Notes under the pieces: generated by a model
Databases searched by the model: none
Told to the model about the DNA's origin: nothing
The model's input: the letters and a program-made list of their open reading frames with translations, nothing else
Made by a program: the position numbers and the translations under genes
Shown here: in pieces, positions 22,191 through 29,125 of the stretch
How the letters are laid out: every line of letters starts with the position of its first letter
How positions within the stretch are numbered: the stretch's first letter is position 1
NCBI GenBank assembly: GCA_946624325.1
Contig: CAMOSC010000005.1
Span: 1 to 38,903, forward strand
DNA from: an uncultured Clostridia bacterium
Lineage (GTDB): Bacteria; Bacillota; Clostridia; Lachnospirales; Lachnospiraceae
Direction: 5' to 3'
Length of the DNA: 38,903 nucleotides

Positions 22191-23189
22191 ATGATAGAAC
22201 TGAAAGCTTTATCCAAAACGTTTAAAACCGCGCAGGCGGATATTGTTGCCCTGCAGGATATCAACCTGAAAATAGAGGACGGGGAGATTTTCGGCATTAT
22301 CGGCCTGTCGGGCGCCGGAAAATCCACACTCGTGCGCTGCATCAACCTGCTGGAGAGGCCGACCTCCGGGGAGGTGCTGCTGGACGGCAAAAACCTGATG
22401 AATCTGTCGAAGAAGGAACTGCTGGCGACACGGCAGTCCATCGGTATGATCTTCCAGGGGTTCAACCTGTTAGAGCAGCGCAACCTCATTCGCAACGTCT
22501 GCTATCCGCTGGAAATAGCCGGTGTAAAAAAGGCTCAGGCACGGGCCAGGGCAGCCGAGCTCCTGGAGCTTGTCGGCCTGGGAGACCGTCATGAATCCTA
22601 CCCGTCCCAGCTCTCCGGCGGACAGAAGCAGCGCGTAGCCATCGCGCGGGCGCTGGCCACCAGTCCGAAGTACCTGCTCTGCGACGAGGCCACCAGCGCA
22701 CTGGATCCCAATACCACGCAGCAGATCCTCTCCCTCTTAAAGGAGATCAACCAGAAGATGGGCGTTACCATCATCGTCATCACCCATGAGATGAGCGTTA
22801 TCGACCGGATCTGTGACCGGGTTGCCGTCATCGACAACAGCCATATTGTGGAGGTGGGCAAGGTCAGCGAGGTATTCACCTCGCCCCAGTCCGAAATCGC
22901 GAAGGACCTGATCCTGCCGAAGGCGCTGAACGCGCATGTGGGCAGCAGGATGCTGCGCATCGTGTTTGACGGCCAGTCCTCTTACCGTCCCATCATCTCG
23001 AACCTGGTGCTGGAGTGCCAGGCGCCGGTAAACATTATGTTTGCCGATACCCGGGATATCGACGGCATTGCCTATGGCCAGATTGTGATCGCCCTTCCGG
23101 AGGACGAAAAGATGGTCAGCAAAATTTACGCCTGGCTGAGCGCAAATGAAGTGAAATTTGAAGAAGCCCAGACTGCCGGGAAGGCGTGA
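22191..23189 (+). CDS. metN: Methionine ABC transporter ATP-binding protein
   Basis: 332 residues. ATPase parts are complete: Walker A GLSGAGKST (38-46), Q-loop GMIFQGFNLL, signature LSGGQKQR (141-148), Walker B LLCDEATSALD, and the switch His in V-I-T-H-E-M. The C-terminal 80 residues form an NIL domain (RIVFDGQSSYRPIISNLVLE, then GQIVIALPEDEKMV), which in MetN binds methionine and inhibits transport when the cell has enough. It is followed, after about 610 bp, by the permease gene metI. The gap is unusual because metN and metI normally touch. Confidence 0.95.
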   Translation: MIELKALSKTFKTAQADIVALQDINLKIEDGEIFGIIGLSGAGKSTLVRCINLLERPTSGEVLLDGKNLMNLSKKELLATRQSIGMIFQGFNLLEQRNLIRNVCYPLEIAGVKKAQARARAAELLELVGLGDRHESYPSQLSGGQKQRVAIARALATSPKYLLCDEATSALDPNTTQQILSLLKEINQKMGVTIIVITHEMSVIDRICDRVAVIDNSHIVEVGKVSEVFTSPQSEIAKDLILPKALNAHVGSRMLRIVFDGQSSYRPIISNLVLECQAPVNIMFADTRDIDGIAYGQIVIALPEDEKMVSKIYAWLSANEVKFEEAQTAGKA

Positions 23190-23300
23190 ACCCCTGTATT
23201 GGGCGGTTGTAAGACCCTTCCACCGGTAGGCGAACCTGCCGTAAACCAGTGCTTTTAAACCTGAAATCATAAAGTAGGGTGGCTATTTTCAAATATATGG
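23190..23300. other. Start of the metN-metI gap
   Basis: No ORF. CCACCGGTAGGCGAACCTGC and the neighbouring AAGTAGGGTGGCTATTTTC are the last GC-normal bases before the AT-rich insert. AAGTAGGGT recurs at 23624, just before repeat A8, so it may mark the borders of an insertion. Confidence 0.3.
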
Positions 23301-23334
23301 TTGACAAACGAACATATGTTTGCTATCATATAAT
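23301..23334 (+). promoter_or_regulatory. Promoter with LexA-type SOS box
   Basis: TTGACA (23301-23306), 17-nt spacer and TATCAT (23324-23329; an overlapping TATAAT is at 23329-23334). In the spacer lies CGAACATATGTTTG (23309-23322), one base from the Gram-positive LexA consensus CGAACATATGTTCG. A ribosome binding site AAAGGAGG follows at 23347, but no proper start codon comes with it. It looks like the control region of an SOS gene whose body is gone. Confidence 0.65.
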
Positions 23335-23629
23335 CAATCTGTACAGAAAGGAGGAAAATACATCATCATCATCATCTCCTTATTGGAGTGATTACCATGG
23401 GCATCTGAAATAATAAAGGATAAACATGCCGGTGTTTCTGGGAAACTGAACAAACCAGAACATAGAATTCACTTCAATGGTGGCAAGGAGTATAAGAGTC
23501 AGTATTCCTTAGAAAAGTAGCCTGAGTAATATCAGGTAGAGGTATTAGGCTGGTGCCATTAAAGACCCTATGTGAAGTCGCATGGGAAATTTATAAACAT
23601 CAACTATAAAGTTGAAAACAGCCAAGTAG
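23335..23629 (+). pseudogene. AT-rich insert with a 42-codon frame fragment, origin unknown
   Basis: A frame at 23392-23520 reads WASEIIKDKHAGVSGKLNKP and onward to EYKSQYSLEK, protein-like and without an ATG. Stops appear in all frames afterwards. CCCTATG-TGAAGTCG-CATGGG at about 23568 can form a hairpin. I considered an intron, IS200/605 ends and a lost SOS gene; none can be supported further. Confidence 0.35.
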
Positions 23630-23783
23630 GGTAACTGTTCAGAGTCAGACCTTGGATACGGAAAAAACATTCATTTTCGGAGCAGCGGCGTACCTGCCTG
23701 ATAATAATCTCGGGAAATTCATGGATTTTAATTTGTTAAATTCACGATTCTGCGGAGATTGCAGCCCGGATCTGAACAGTTAC
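23630..23783 (+). repeat. Divergent palindromic repeat A8
   Basis: Left end GTAACTGTTCAGAGTCAGAC and right end GATCTGAACAGTTAC are diverged family A ends (ATTCATGGATTT is retained inside) and the length of 154 bp fits. It ends 19 nt before the metI start codon, leaving only CGGAGGAGTGACAG between. Confidence 0.6.
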
Positions 23784-23802
23784 AAATTCGGAGGAGTGAC
23801 AG

Positions 23803-24480
23803 ATGGTATCAGAAATGCTGACAAAACTCTGGAACAACGGAGTGCTGCAGCTGGGAGTCTGGGAAACGATCTATATGACGGTTCTCTCAACGCTGTTTTC
23901 CTATGTGATCGGCCTGCCCCTTGGGGTAGTGCTGTTTGTCACGGCAAAGGACGGCATCAGGCCCATACCGTGGCTGAACCGTATTCTCGGAGTCATTGTG
24001 AATGTTTTCCGCAGCATGCCGTTCATCATCCTTATGGTGGCCATGCTGCCCGTAGCCAAGTTTATTGTGGGAACCAGCCTCGGAAACAAGGCAATGATCG
24101 TAACACTTGTTATCGCGGCGGCACCATATGTGGCACGTATGGTGGAGTCCTCTTTAAAAGAGGTAAGCGCGGGCGTGATTGAAGCCGCGCAGGCCATGGG
24201 CTCTTCCACCTTCCAGATCATCCGAAAGGTTCTGATCCCGGAAGCGAAACCTTCCCTTATCACCGGATGTGTCATCTCCATGGTGACGATCCTGGGCTAT
24301 TCCGCTATGGCCGGGACCATCGGCGGCACCGGTCTTGGCCAGATTGCGATCACCTACGGCTACCAGCGGAGCAACCAGGATATCATCTGGATCTGCATTC
24401 TGCTGATTATCGTGATTGTGCAGGTGATTCAGGAGGTCGGAACCAGGATCGGAAGAAAGACAGACCGCAGAATTCATTGA
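23803..24480 (+). CDS. metI: Methionine ABC transporter permease
   Basis: 225 residues with five to six membrane helices. The N terminus (VWETIYMTVLSTLFSYVIGLPLGV) and the EAA loop (GVIEAAQAMGSSTFQIIRKVLIPEA) are those of MetI. Late motifs GYSAMAGTIGGTGLGQIAI and the final QVIQEVGTRI also fit. The start follows GGAGGAGTGACAG. It forms the membrane channel for D/L-methionine with MetN. A metQ lipoprotein gene normally follows but none is present before the terminator at 24577, so the binding protein must be elsewhere. Confidence 0.94.
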   Translation: MVSEMLTKLWNNGVLQLGVWETIYMTVLSTLFSYVIGLPLGVVLFVTAKDGIRPIPWLNRILGVIVNVFRSMPFIILMVAMLPVAKFIVGTSLGNKAMIVTLVIAAAPYVARMVESSLKEVSAGVIEAAQAMGSSTFQIIRKVLIPEAKPSLITGCVISMVTILGYSAMAGTIGGTGLGQIAITYGYQRSNQDIIWICILLIIVIVQVIQEVGTRIGRKTDRRIH

Positions 24481-24576
24481 GTCTTCCGCATGCGCGCATC
24501 GGCAGTGGATTGCCGGTGCAAAAAAACGGGAGCGTATACCCTCTGGCCGCGCCGGAGCCTGGCCGCTTTCAGAGGA

Positions 24577-24612
24577 AAATGCCTCTTTTGCCCGCAGGGA
24601 AAAGAGGCATTT
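24577..24612. terminator. Bidirectional terminator after metI
   Basis: AAATGCCTCTTTT and AAAAGAGGCATTT form a perfect 13-bp stem with a 10-nt loop. Confidence 0.8.
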
Positions 24613-24631
24613 ACTGTATTATGGCCACCGT

Positions 24632-24890
24632 CCGCCATTCCGGAAGAAATAGGCGGCGCGTAGAAGAAAAATGTCCGCCATTCCGGAAGAAATGAACGAT
24701 GCGTAAAAGAAAAATGTCCGTCCTTCCGGGAAAAATGAGCAGTACGCAAAAGAAAGATATACGCCATTCCGGAAGCAATAAGCGGTGCCGAAAAGGAAAG
24801 CTGTCCTGTTTCCGTAAGAAAGAAATAAGCGGCACATAAAAGAAAAATATCCTGTTTCCCGAAAGGGAAACCGATTTGTTCCAGTAAAGG
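24632..24890 (+). repeat. Tandem array of six about 43-bp units
   Basis: Units start at about 24632, 24675, 24718, 24761, 24805 and 24851, each with CCGCCATTCCGGAAGAAAT or a variant, a variable GCGGCGCGTA-like part and AAGAAAAATGT. The first four are exactly 43 bp. There are no unique spacers, so it is not a CRISPR array. The array ends 10 bp before the HAD gene and its GGAG-less last unit provides the AAAGGAG site. No ORF of its own is credible. Confidence 0.8.
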
Positions 24891-24899
24891 AGAAAACCC

Positions 24900-25559
24900 A
24901 TGCCAGAATATCCATGCCTGATTTTTGACCATGACGACACGGTTGTGGCGAGCACTTCCGCAATACACTGGCCCTGCTTCGTGGAATATCTGAATCGGTA
25001 TTACCCCGGGAAAACCATTACCCTTGAGGATTACTTTATCAAAAATTTTACGCCGGGTTTCATTGAGATGTGCCGGGAGGATTACGGCATGTCGGATAAG
25101 GACCTGGAGGTGGAAGTAAAATTCTGGCAGGATTATGTGCAAAACCATGTGCCGGAGGCGTATAAGGGAATCCGGGAGATCATGGAGGCACAGCGGGCCA
25201 GGGGCGGTAAGATCGCCGTGATCTCGCATTCCTTCGACTACAATATACGCCGGGATTATGCGGCCAACGGCCTTCCGGTACCGGATATAATCTTTGGCTG
25301 GGAGCAGCCCAATGAGCGCAGGAAGCCGAATCCCTGGCCGCTGCTGGAGGTTCTGAAGGCGCTTTCGCTGCGGCCCGAAGAGGCGCTCATGATTGACGAT
25401 CTGAAGCCGGGGTACGATATGGCAAAGGCGGTAGGCGTACCCTTTGCGGCGGCAGGCTGGGCAAACGATATTCCCGAAATTGAGCATTTCATGAGGGCGA
25501 ACAGCGATTTCTACTTTAAAACCGTGAAGGAGCTCGCGGACTTTCTCGGGGAAGGATGA
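24900..25559 (+). CDS. HAD superfamily hydrolase
   Basis: 219 residues. Motif I is L-I-F-D-H-D-D-T-V with nucleophile D10 and general acid D12, motif II the Ser in I-A-V-I-S-H-S, motif III the Lys in R-R-K-P-N-P, and motif IV M-I-D-D-L-K-P-G. The helical cap between residues 18 and 85 marks a subfamily I member like phosphoglycolate phosphatase. Start behind AAAGGAGAAAACC. It probably dephosphorylates a small sugar phosphate. It lies 205 bp before the sugar isomerase and might belong to that pathway, but that stretch has its own possible promoter. Confidence 0.85.
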   Translation: MPEYPCLIFDHDDTVVASTSAIHWPCFVEYLNRYYPGKTITLEDYFIKNFTPGFIEMCREDYGMSDKDLEVEVKFWQDYVQNHVPEAYKGIREIMEAQRARGGKIAVISHSFDYNIRRDYAANGLPVPDIIFGWEQPNERRKPNPWPLLEVLKALSLRPEEALMIDDLKPGYDMAKAVGVPFAAAGWANDIPEIEHFMRANSDFYFKTVKELADFLGEG

Positions 25560-25764
25560 AGCGGGGCTTTGTAAAATGGCAAGAAAAACACGCATTTTTG
25601 CATTTTCTTTTCGGCAGATGTCGTGTATACTGATATCATCAGAGCGCCGCCTGACGGGGCGGCAAATCCCGGGCGGAAGCTTTCGCGCGCAGCAAAATCT
25701 GTAAAAAGGAATTCTGCCGCTGCACAGCCGGCCAGCCGTCCGTATTTTTATAAGGAGAACAGCC
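25560..25764 (+). promoter_or_regulatory. Leader and possible promoter of the sugar cluster
   Basis: TTTTCT(N17)TATACT near 25606-25633 is a weak promoter candidate. CCGCCTGACGGGGCGG could form a small hairpin. TAAGGAGAACAGCC before 25765 is the ribosome binding site. No catabolite operator can be named with confidence. Confidence 0.35.
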
Positions 25765-27171
25765 ATGGCAAACATCAAACTTGGTTTTGCACCGACCAGA
25801 AGAAGCATTTTCAGCGCGCCGGATGCACTGAAGTATGCGGGACTTACCAAAAAACGCCTGGAGGAGCTGGGCGTGGATTTTGTGGATATCGATGATATCA
25901 ATGACGAGGGGCTTCTCTACAACGATAAGGACCTTCCGCGCATTGTTGAGAAGTTTCAGAAGGCCGGCGTGGATGGGCTGTTCATCCCGCACTGCAATTT
26001 CGGAACGGAGTATGTGTGCGCGAGACTTGCAAAAACGCTGAATGTTCCGGTACTTCTGTGGGGTCCGAGGGATGAGCGTCCCGATGAGAACGGCGTGCGC
26101 CTGCGCGACAGCCAGTGCGGTCTTTTTGCAACCGGCAAGGTGCTCAGACGCTTCCGCATTCCTTTCACCTATCTTACCAACTGCCGCCTGGAGGATCCGC
26201 AGTTTCAGTACGGTATCCGCAATTTCCTGGCAGTCTGCAACGTGGTGAAGACCTTCCGCCATACCCGTATCCTGCAGATCGGACCGCGCCCCTTTGATTT
26301 CTGGTCGACCATGTGCAACGAGGGCGAGCTGCTGGAGAAATTCAATATCCAGCTTTCCCCCATCCCGCTTCCGGAGCTCACCGACGCCATTAAGAAGGCG
26401 AAGGCGGAGGGTACCGAGGTAAAGAAGGTGATGGAGTACTGCCGTGAGCATATGTGCATCGCCGTTACGGAGGAGCAGCTCGAGACCGTGGCTGCCCTGA
26501 AGGTAGCCATGCGCCGCCTTGCGGATTTCTATGGCTGCAACGCCGGCGCCATCCAGTGCTGGAATGCCCTTCAGGGCGAGATCGGCATTATGCCCTGCGC
26601 CGCTAACTCCCTGCTGAATGAGGAAGGCTTCCCGGTAGTCTGCGAGACGGACATTCACGGAGCCATCACCGCGCTGATGCTGGAAGCTGCCGGCATGGAT
26701 GAAGCCCGTACCTTCTTTGCGGACTGGACGGTCCGCCATCCCGATAATGAGAACGGCGAGCTGCTGCAGCACTGCGGCCCGTGGCCGATTTCCGTCGCCT
26801 GCGAAAAGCCCACCATCGGCTATCCGCTGGCCTTTGACCATCCCGGTGCCGTGGAGGCCGAGGCTAAGCACGGAGAGATGACCCTCTGCCGCTTTGACGG
26901 CGATAACGGCGAATATTCGCTCCTGCTTGGCCATGCGAAGGGTGTTGACGGCCCGAAGACCAAGGGAACCTATGTCTGGGTTGAGGTTGCAGATCTGAAG
27001 CGCCTGGAGAACAAGGTGGTCTGCGGTCCCTATATTCATCACTGTGTAGGCATCCACAAGGATGTGGTTCCGGTGCTCTATGAGGCCTGCAAGTATATCG
27101 GCATCAAACCGGATCTCTATGATCCCATCGAGGATGAGGTTCAGGCGGCCATCTACGACCCGCAGAAATAA
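25765..27171 (+). CDS. L-fucose/L-arabinose isomerase-fold protein
   Basis: 468 residues with the fucose/arabinose isomerase architecture: an N-terminal Rossmann-like half (KLGFAPTRRSIFSAPDA, DGLFIPHCNFGTEYVCARLA) and a C-terminal metal-binding half. Likely metal ligands are in G-E-I-G-I-M-P-C and C-E-T-D-I-H-G-A, plus the late G-P-Y-I-H-H-C. The enzyme should interconvert an aldose and ketose using Mn2+. It is followed by both halves of a transketolase and a kinase, so it likely supplies the ketose for that route. It is shorter than true FucI (about 590) and does not match AraA closely, so the sugar is open. Confidence 0.82.
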   Translation: MANIKLGFAPTRRSIFSAPDALKYAGLTKKRLEELGVDFVDIDDINDEGLLYNDKDLPRIVEKFQKAGVDGLFIPHCNFGTEYVCARLAKTLNVPVLLWGPRDERPDENGVRLRDSQCGLFATGKVLRRFRIPFTYLTNCRLEDPQFQYGIRNFLAVCNVVKTFRHTRILQIGPRPFDFWSTMCNEGELLEKFNIQLSPIPLPELTDAIKKAKAEGTEVKKVMEYCREHMCIAVTEEQLETVAALKVAMRRLADFYGCNAGAIQCWNALQGEIGIMPCAANSLLNEEGFPVVCETDIHGAITALMLEAAGMDEARTFFADWTVRHPDNENGELLQHCGPWPISVACEKPTIGYPLAFDHPGAVEAEAKHGEMTLCRFDGDNGEYSLLLGHAKGVDGPKTKGTYVWVEVADLKRLENKVVCGPYIHHCVGIHKDVVPVLYEACKYIGIKPDLYDPIEDEVQAAIYDPQK

Positions 27172-27179
27172 AACATACG

Positions 27180-27240
27180 TGATTTCCGCCAGCGGAATCC
27201 ATGATCCCTCACAGATTTACGCCTGGCTCTGAACAGGAAC
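27180..27240 (+). repeat. Half copy of palindromic repeat (A4)
   Basis: The second hairpin TGATTTCCGCCAGCGGAATC then CATGATCC and the right end GCCTGGCTCTGAACAGGAAC are kept; the left half is missing. It lies between isomerase and transketolase genes inside the operon and ends 24 nt before the transketolase ATG. Confidence 0.75.
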
Positions 27241-27264
27241 CATAATAACAGGAGCAGAACACCT

Positions 27265-28095
27265 ATGGATAACTTAAAAGCGAAAGCGTACGAGCTTCGC
27301 AAGCATGTACTGGATATTATCATGGCCGGCAAGGGCGGTCATATCGGCGGCGATATGAGCGTTATGGAGATCCTTGTCACCCTCTATTTTGACCAGATGA
27401 ACATTTCCCCCGAGAATGCGGATGATCCGGAACGCGACCTTTTTGTGCTCAGCAAGGGTCACTCCGTAGAGGCGCTGTACGCGGTGCTGGCGGAGAAAGG
27501 GTTTTTCCCGTATGAGGAAGTTCTGGAGAAGTTTTCGAGGTTTGGTTCGCCCTTTATCGGCCACCCCAACAACAAGCTCCCGGGCATTGAGATGAATTCA
27601 GGCTCGCTCGGGCACGGGCTTCCCGTGTGCGTCGGCATGGCGCTTGCCTCCCGCATGGACGGGAAGAAAAACCGTGTCTATGTGGTCATGGGCGACGGCG
27701 AGCTGGCGGAAGGGTCTGTCTGGGAGGGCGCCATGTCCGGCGGCCACTATAAGCTGGATAACCTCTGCGCGGTAGTGGACCGCAACCGCCTGCAGATCTC
27801 CGGCTCCACGGAGGATGTCATGTCCCAGGACGACCAGGTGGAGCGCTGGAAGAGCTTCGGCTGGCATGCCATTTCCGTACCCGGAAACGATATCGACGCA
27901 CTTCACGCCGCTTTCGAGGAGGCGAAGGCCACCAAGGGAAAGCCTACGGTGATTATCGCGAACACCACCAAGGGACTCGGCTCCCCGGTGATGGAAAACA
28001 AGGCGAACTGGCATCACAAGGTGCCTACCGCGGAGGAGTACGAACAGATTATGAAGGATCTGGATGCGAGAAAGGAGGCGCTGCTTCATGAATAA
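27265..28095 (+). CDS. Transketolase, N-terminal subunit
   Basis: 276 residues, the ThDP-binding half only. GKGGHIGGDMSVMEILVTLY and L-S-K-G-H-S are the substrate/cofactor pocket signatures, and GDGELAEGSVWEGAM followed by V-V-D-R-N is the magnesium-ThDP motif. The pyrimidine-binding half is encoded by the next ORF, which overlaps by 8 bases (ATGAATAA), so the two subunits are made together. Two-piece transketolases are common in specialised sugar pathways of bacteria. The start has ACAGGAGCAG at a fair distance. Confidence 0.92.
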   Translation: MDNLKAKAYELRKHVLDIIMAGKGGHIGGDMSVMEILVTLYFDQMNISPENADDPERDLFVLSKGHSVEALYAVLAEKGFFPYEEVLEKFSRFGSPFIGHPNNKLPGIEMNSGSLGHGLPVCVGMALASRMDGKKNRVYVVMGDGELAEGSVWEGAMSGGHYKLDNLCAVVDRNRLQISGSTEDVMSQDDQVERWKSFGWHAISVPGNDIDALHAAFEEAKATKGKPTVIIANTTKGLGSPVMENKANWHHKVPTAEEYEQIMKDLDARKEALLHE

Positions 28096-29023
28096 GATTC
28101 CGAACAGACAGGCCATCTGTGAGGTGCTGATGGAGCATGCGAAGGAGGACCGCGATATTGTGGTGCTCTGCAGCGATTCCCGCGGGAGCGCTTCCCTGGC
28201 ACCGTTCGCCTCCGCTTTTCCGGAGCAGTTTATTGAAGTGGGCATTGCGGAACAGGATCTCGTGAGCATTTCCGCGGGACTTGCAAAGTGCGGGAAAAAG
28301 CCTTTTGCGGCTTCGCCGGCATGTTTCTTAAGCACCAGAAGCTATGAGCAGGCCAAGATCGACGTGGCCTATTCCAACACCAACGTGAAGCTGATCGGAA
28401 TCAGCGGCGGTGTCAGCTACGGCGCTCTGGGCATGAGCCATCATTCCGCACAGGATATCGCGGCCATGTCCGCCATCCCGAATATGCGTGTTTACTTGCC
28501 CAGCGACAGGCACCAGACAAGAAAGCTGGTTGAGGCCTTGTTAGAGGATCAGAAGCCGGCCTATATCCGTGTGGGAAGAAATCCGGTTGAGGATATCTAT
28601 GAGGAGGACAACACCCCCTTTGCCATGGATAAAGCCACCGTGCTGCGGGAGGGCAGCGATGTGCTGATCGTGGCCTGCGGCGAGATGGTCCGCCCGGCGA
28701 AGGAAGCGGGAGAAGCGCTTGCGGCGGAGGGTATTTCCGCCACCGTGCTGGACATGTACTGTGTAAAGCCGTTGGATGCCGAAACGCTCTTAAAATATGC
28801 GGAGTCCGCAAAAGCCGTCATTGCCGTGGAGGAGCATTCTCCCTTCGGAGGCCTGGGCTCCATGGTAGCGCAGCAGGTAGGCGCAAACTGCCCGAAGAAG
28901 GTTGTCTGCATGTCTCTTCCGGATTCCCCGGTGATCACCGGAAATTCGAAGGAAGTGTTTGATTATTATGGATTAAACGCTGAGGGAATTGCGGCATGCG
29001 CAAAGGCAGCGATCGGAAAATAA
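28088..29023 (+). CDS. Transketolase, C-terminal subunit
   Basis: Start ATG 28088 overlaps the stop of the N-terminal subunit; the longer 28064 frame lies inside that gene. The 311-residue product has the pyrimidine-binding domain with the catalytic Glu in V-G-I-A-E-Q-D, the segment FLSTRSYEQAKIDVAYSNTN, and the C-terminal transketolase domain (LREGSDVLIVACGEM, VLDMYCVKPLDAETL, AVEEHSPFGGLGSMVAQQ). It should pair with the N-terminal subunit to move a two-carbon ketol unit between sugar phosphates. Confidence 0.93.
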   Translation: MNKIPNRQAICEVLMEHAKEDRDIVVLCSDSRGSASLAPFASAFPEQFIEVGIAEQDLVSISAGLAKCGKKPFAASPACFLSTRSYEQAKIDVAYSNTNVKLIGISGGVSYGALGMSHHSAQDIAAMSAIPNMRVYLPSDRHQTRKLVEALLEDQKPAYIRVGRNPVEDIYEEDNTPFAMDKATVLREGSDVLIVACGEMVRPAKEAGEALAAEGISATVLDMYCVKPLDAETLLKYAESAKAVIAVEEHSPFGGLGSMVAQQVGANCPKKVVCMSLPDSPVITGNSKEVFDYYGLNAEGIAACAKAAIGK

Positions 29024-29038
29024 CAGAATAGAATTCAG

Positions 29039-29068
29039 GCGCAGGGGCAGCGGGGCTGTTCCTGCGCC
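29039..29068 (+). terminator. Hairpin between transketolase and kinase genes
   Basis: GGCGCAGG-GGCAGCGGGGCTGTT-CCTGCGCC followed by GTTGTGTTT. It could weaken expression of the kinase relative to upstream genes. Confidence 0.4.
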
Positions 29069-29125
29069 GTTGTGTTTCGCAGGACGCCGGTTAAGGCGTT
29101 TCCCGCGCCGGAAATGAGGAAGCGT

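Noticed and set aside
23335-23629. Group II intron or IS200/605 end in the metN-metI gap
   Set aside because: A hairpin and protein-like fragment are present, but no domain V sequence, no maturase motif and no TnpA/TnpB motif can be found.
24632-24890. CRISPR array
   Set aside because: The repeats are contiguous and diverged along the whole 43-bp unit, without unique spacers, and no cas genes are near.
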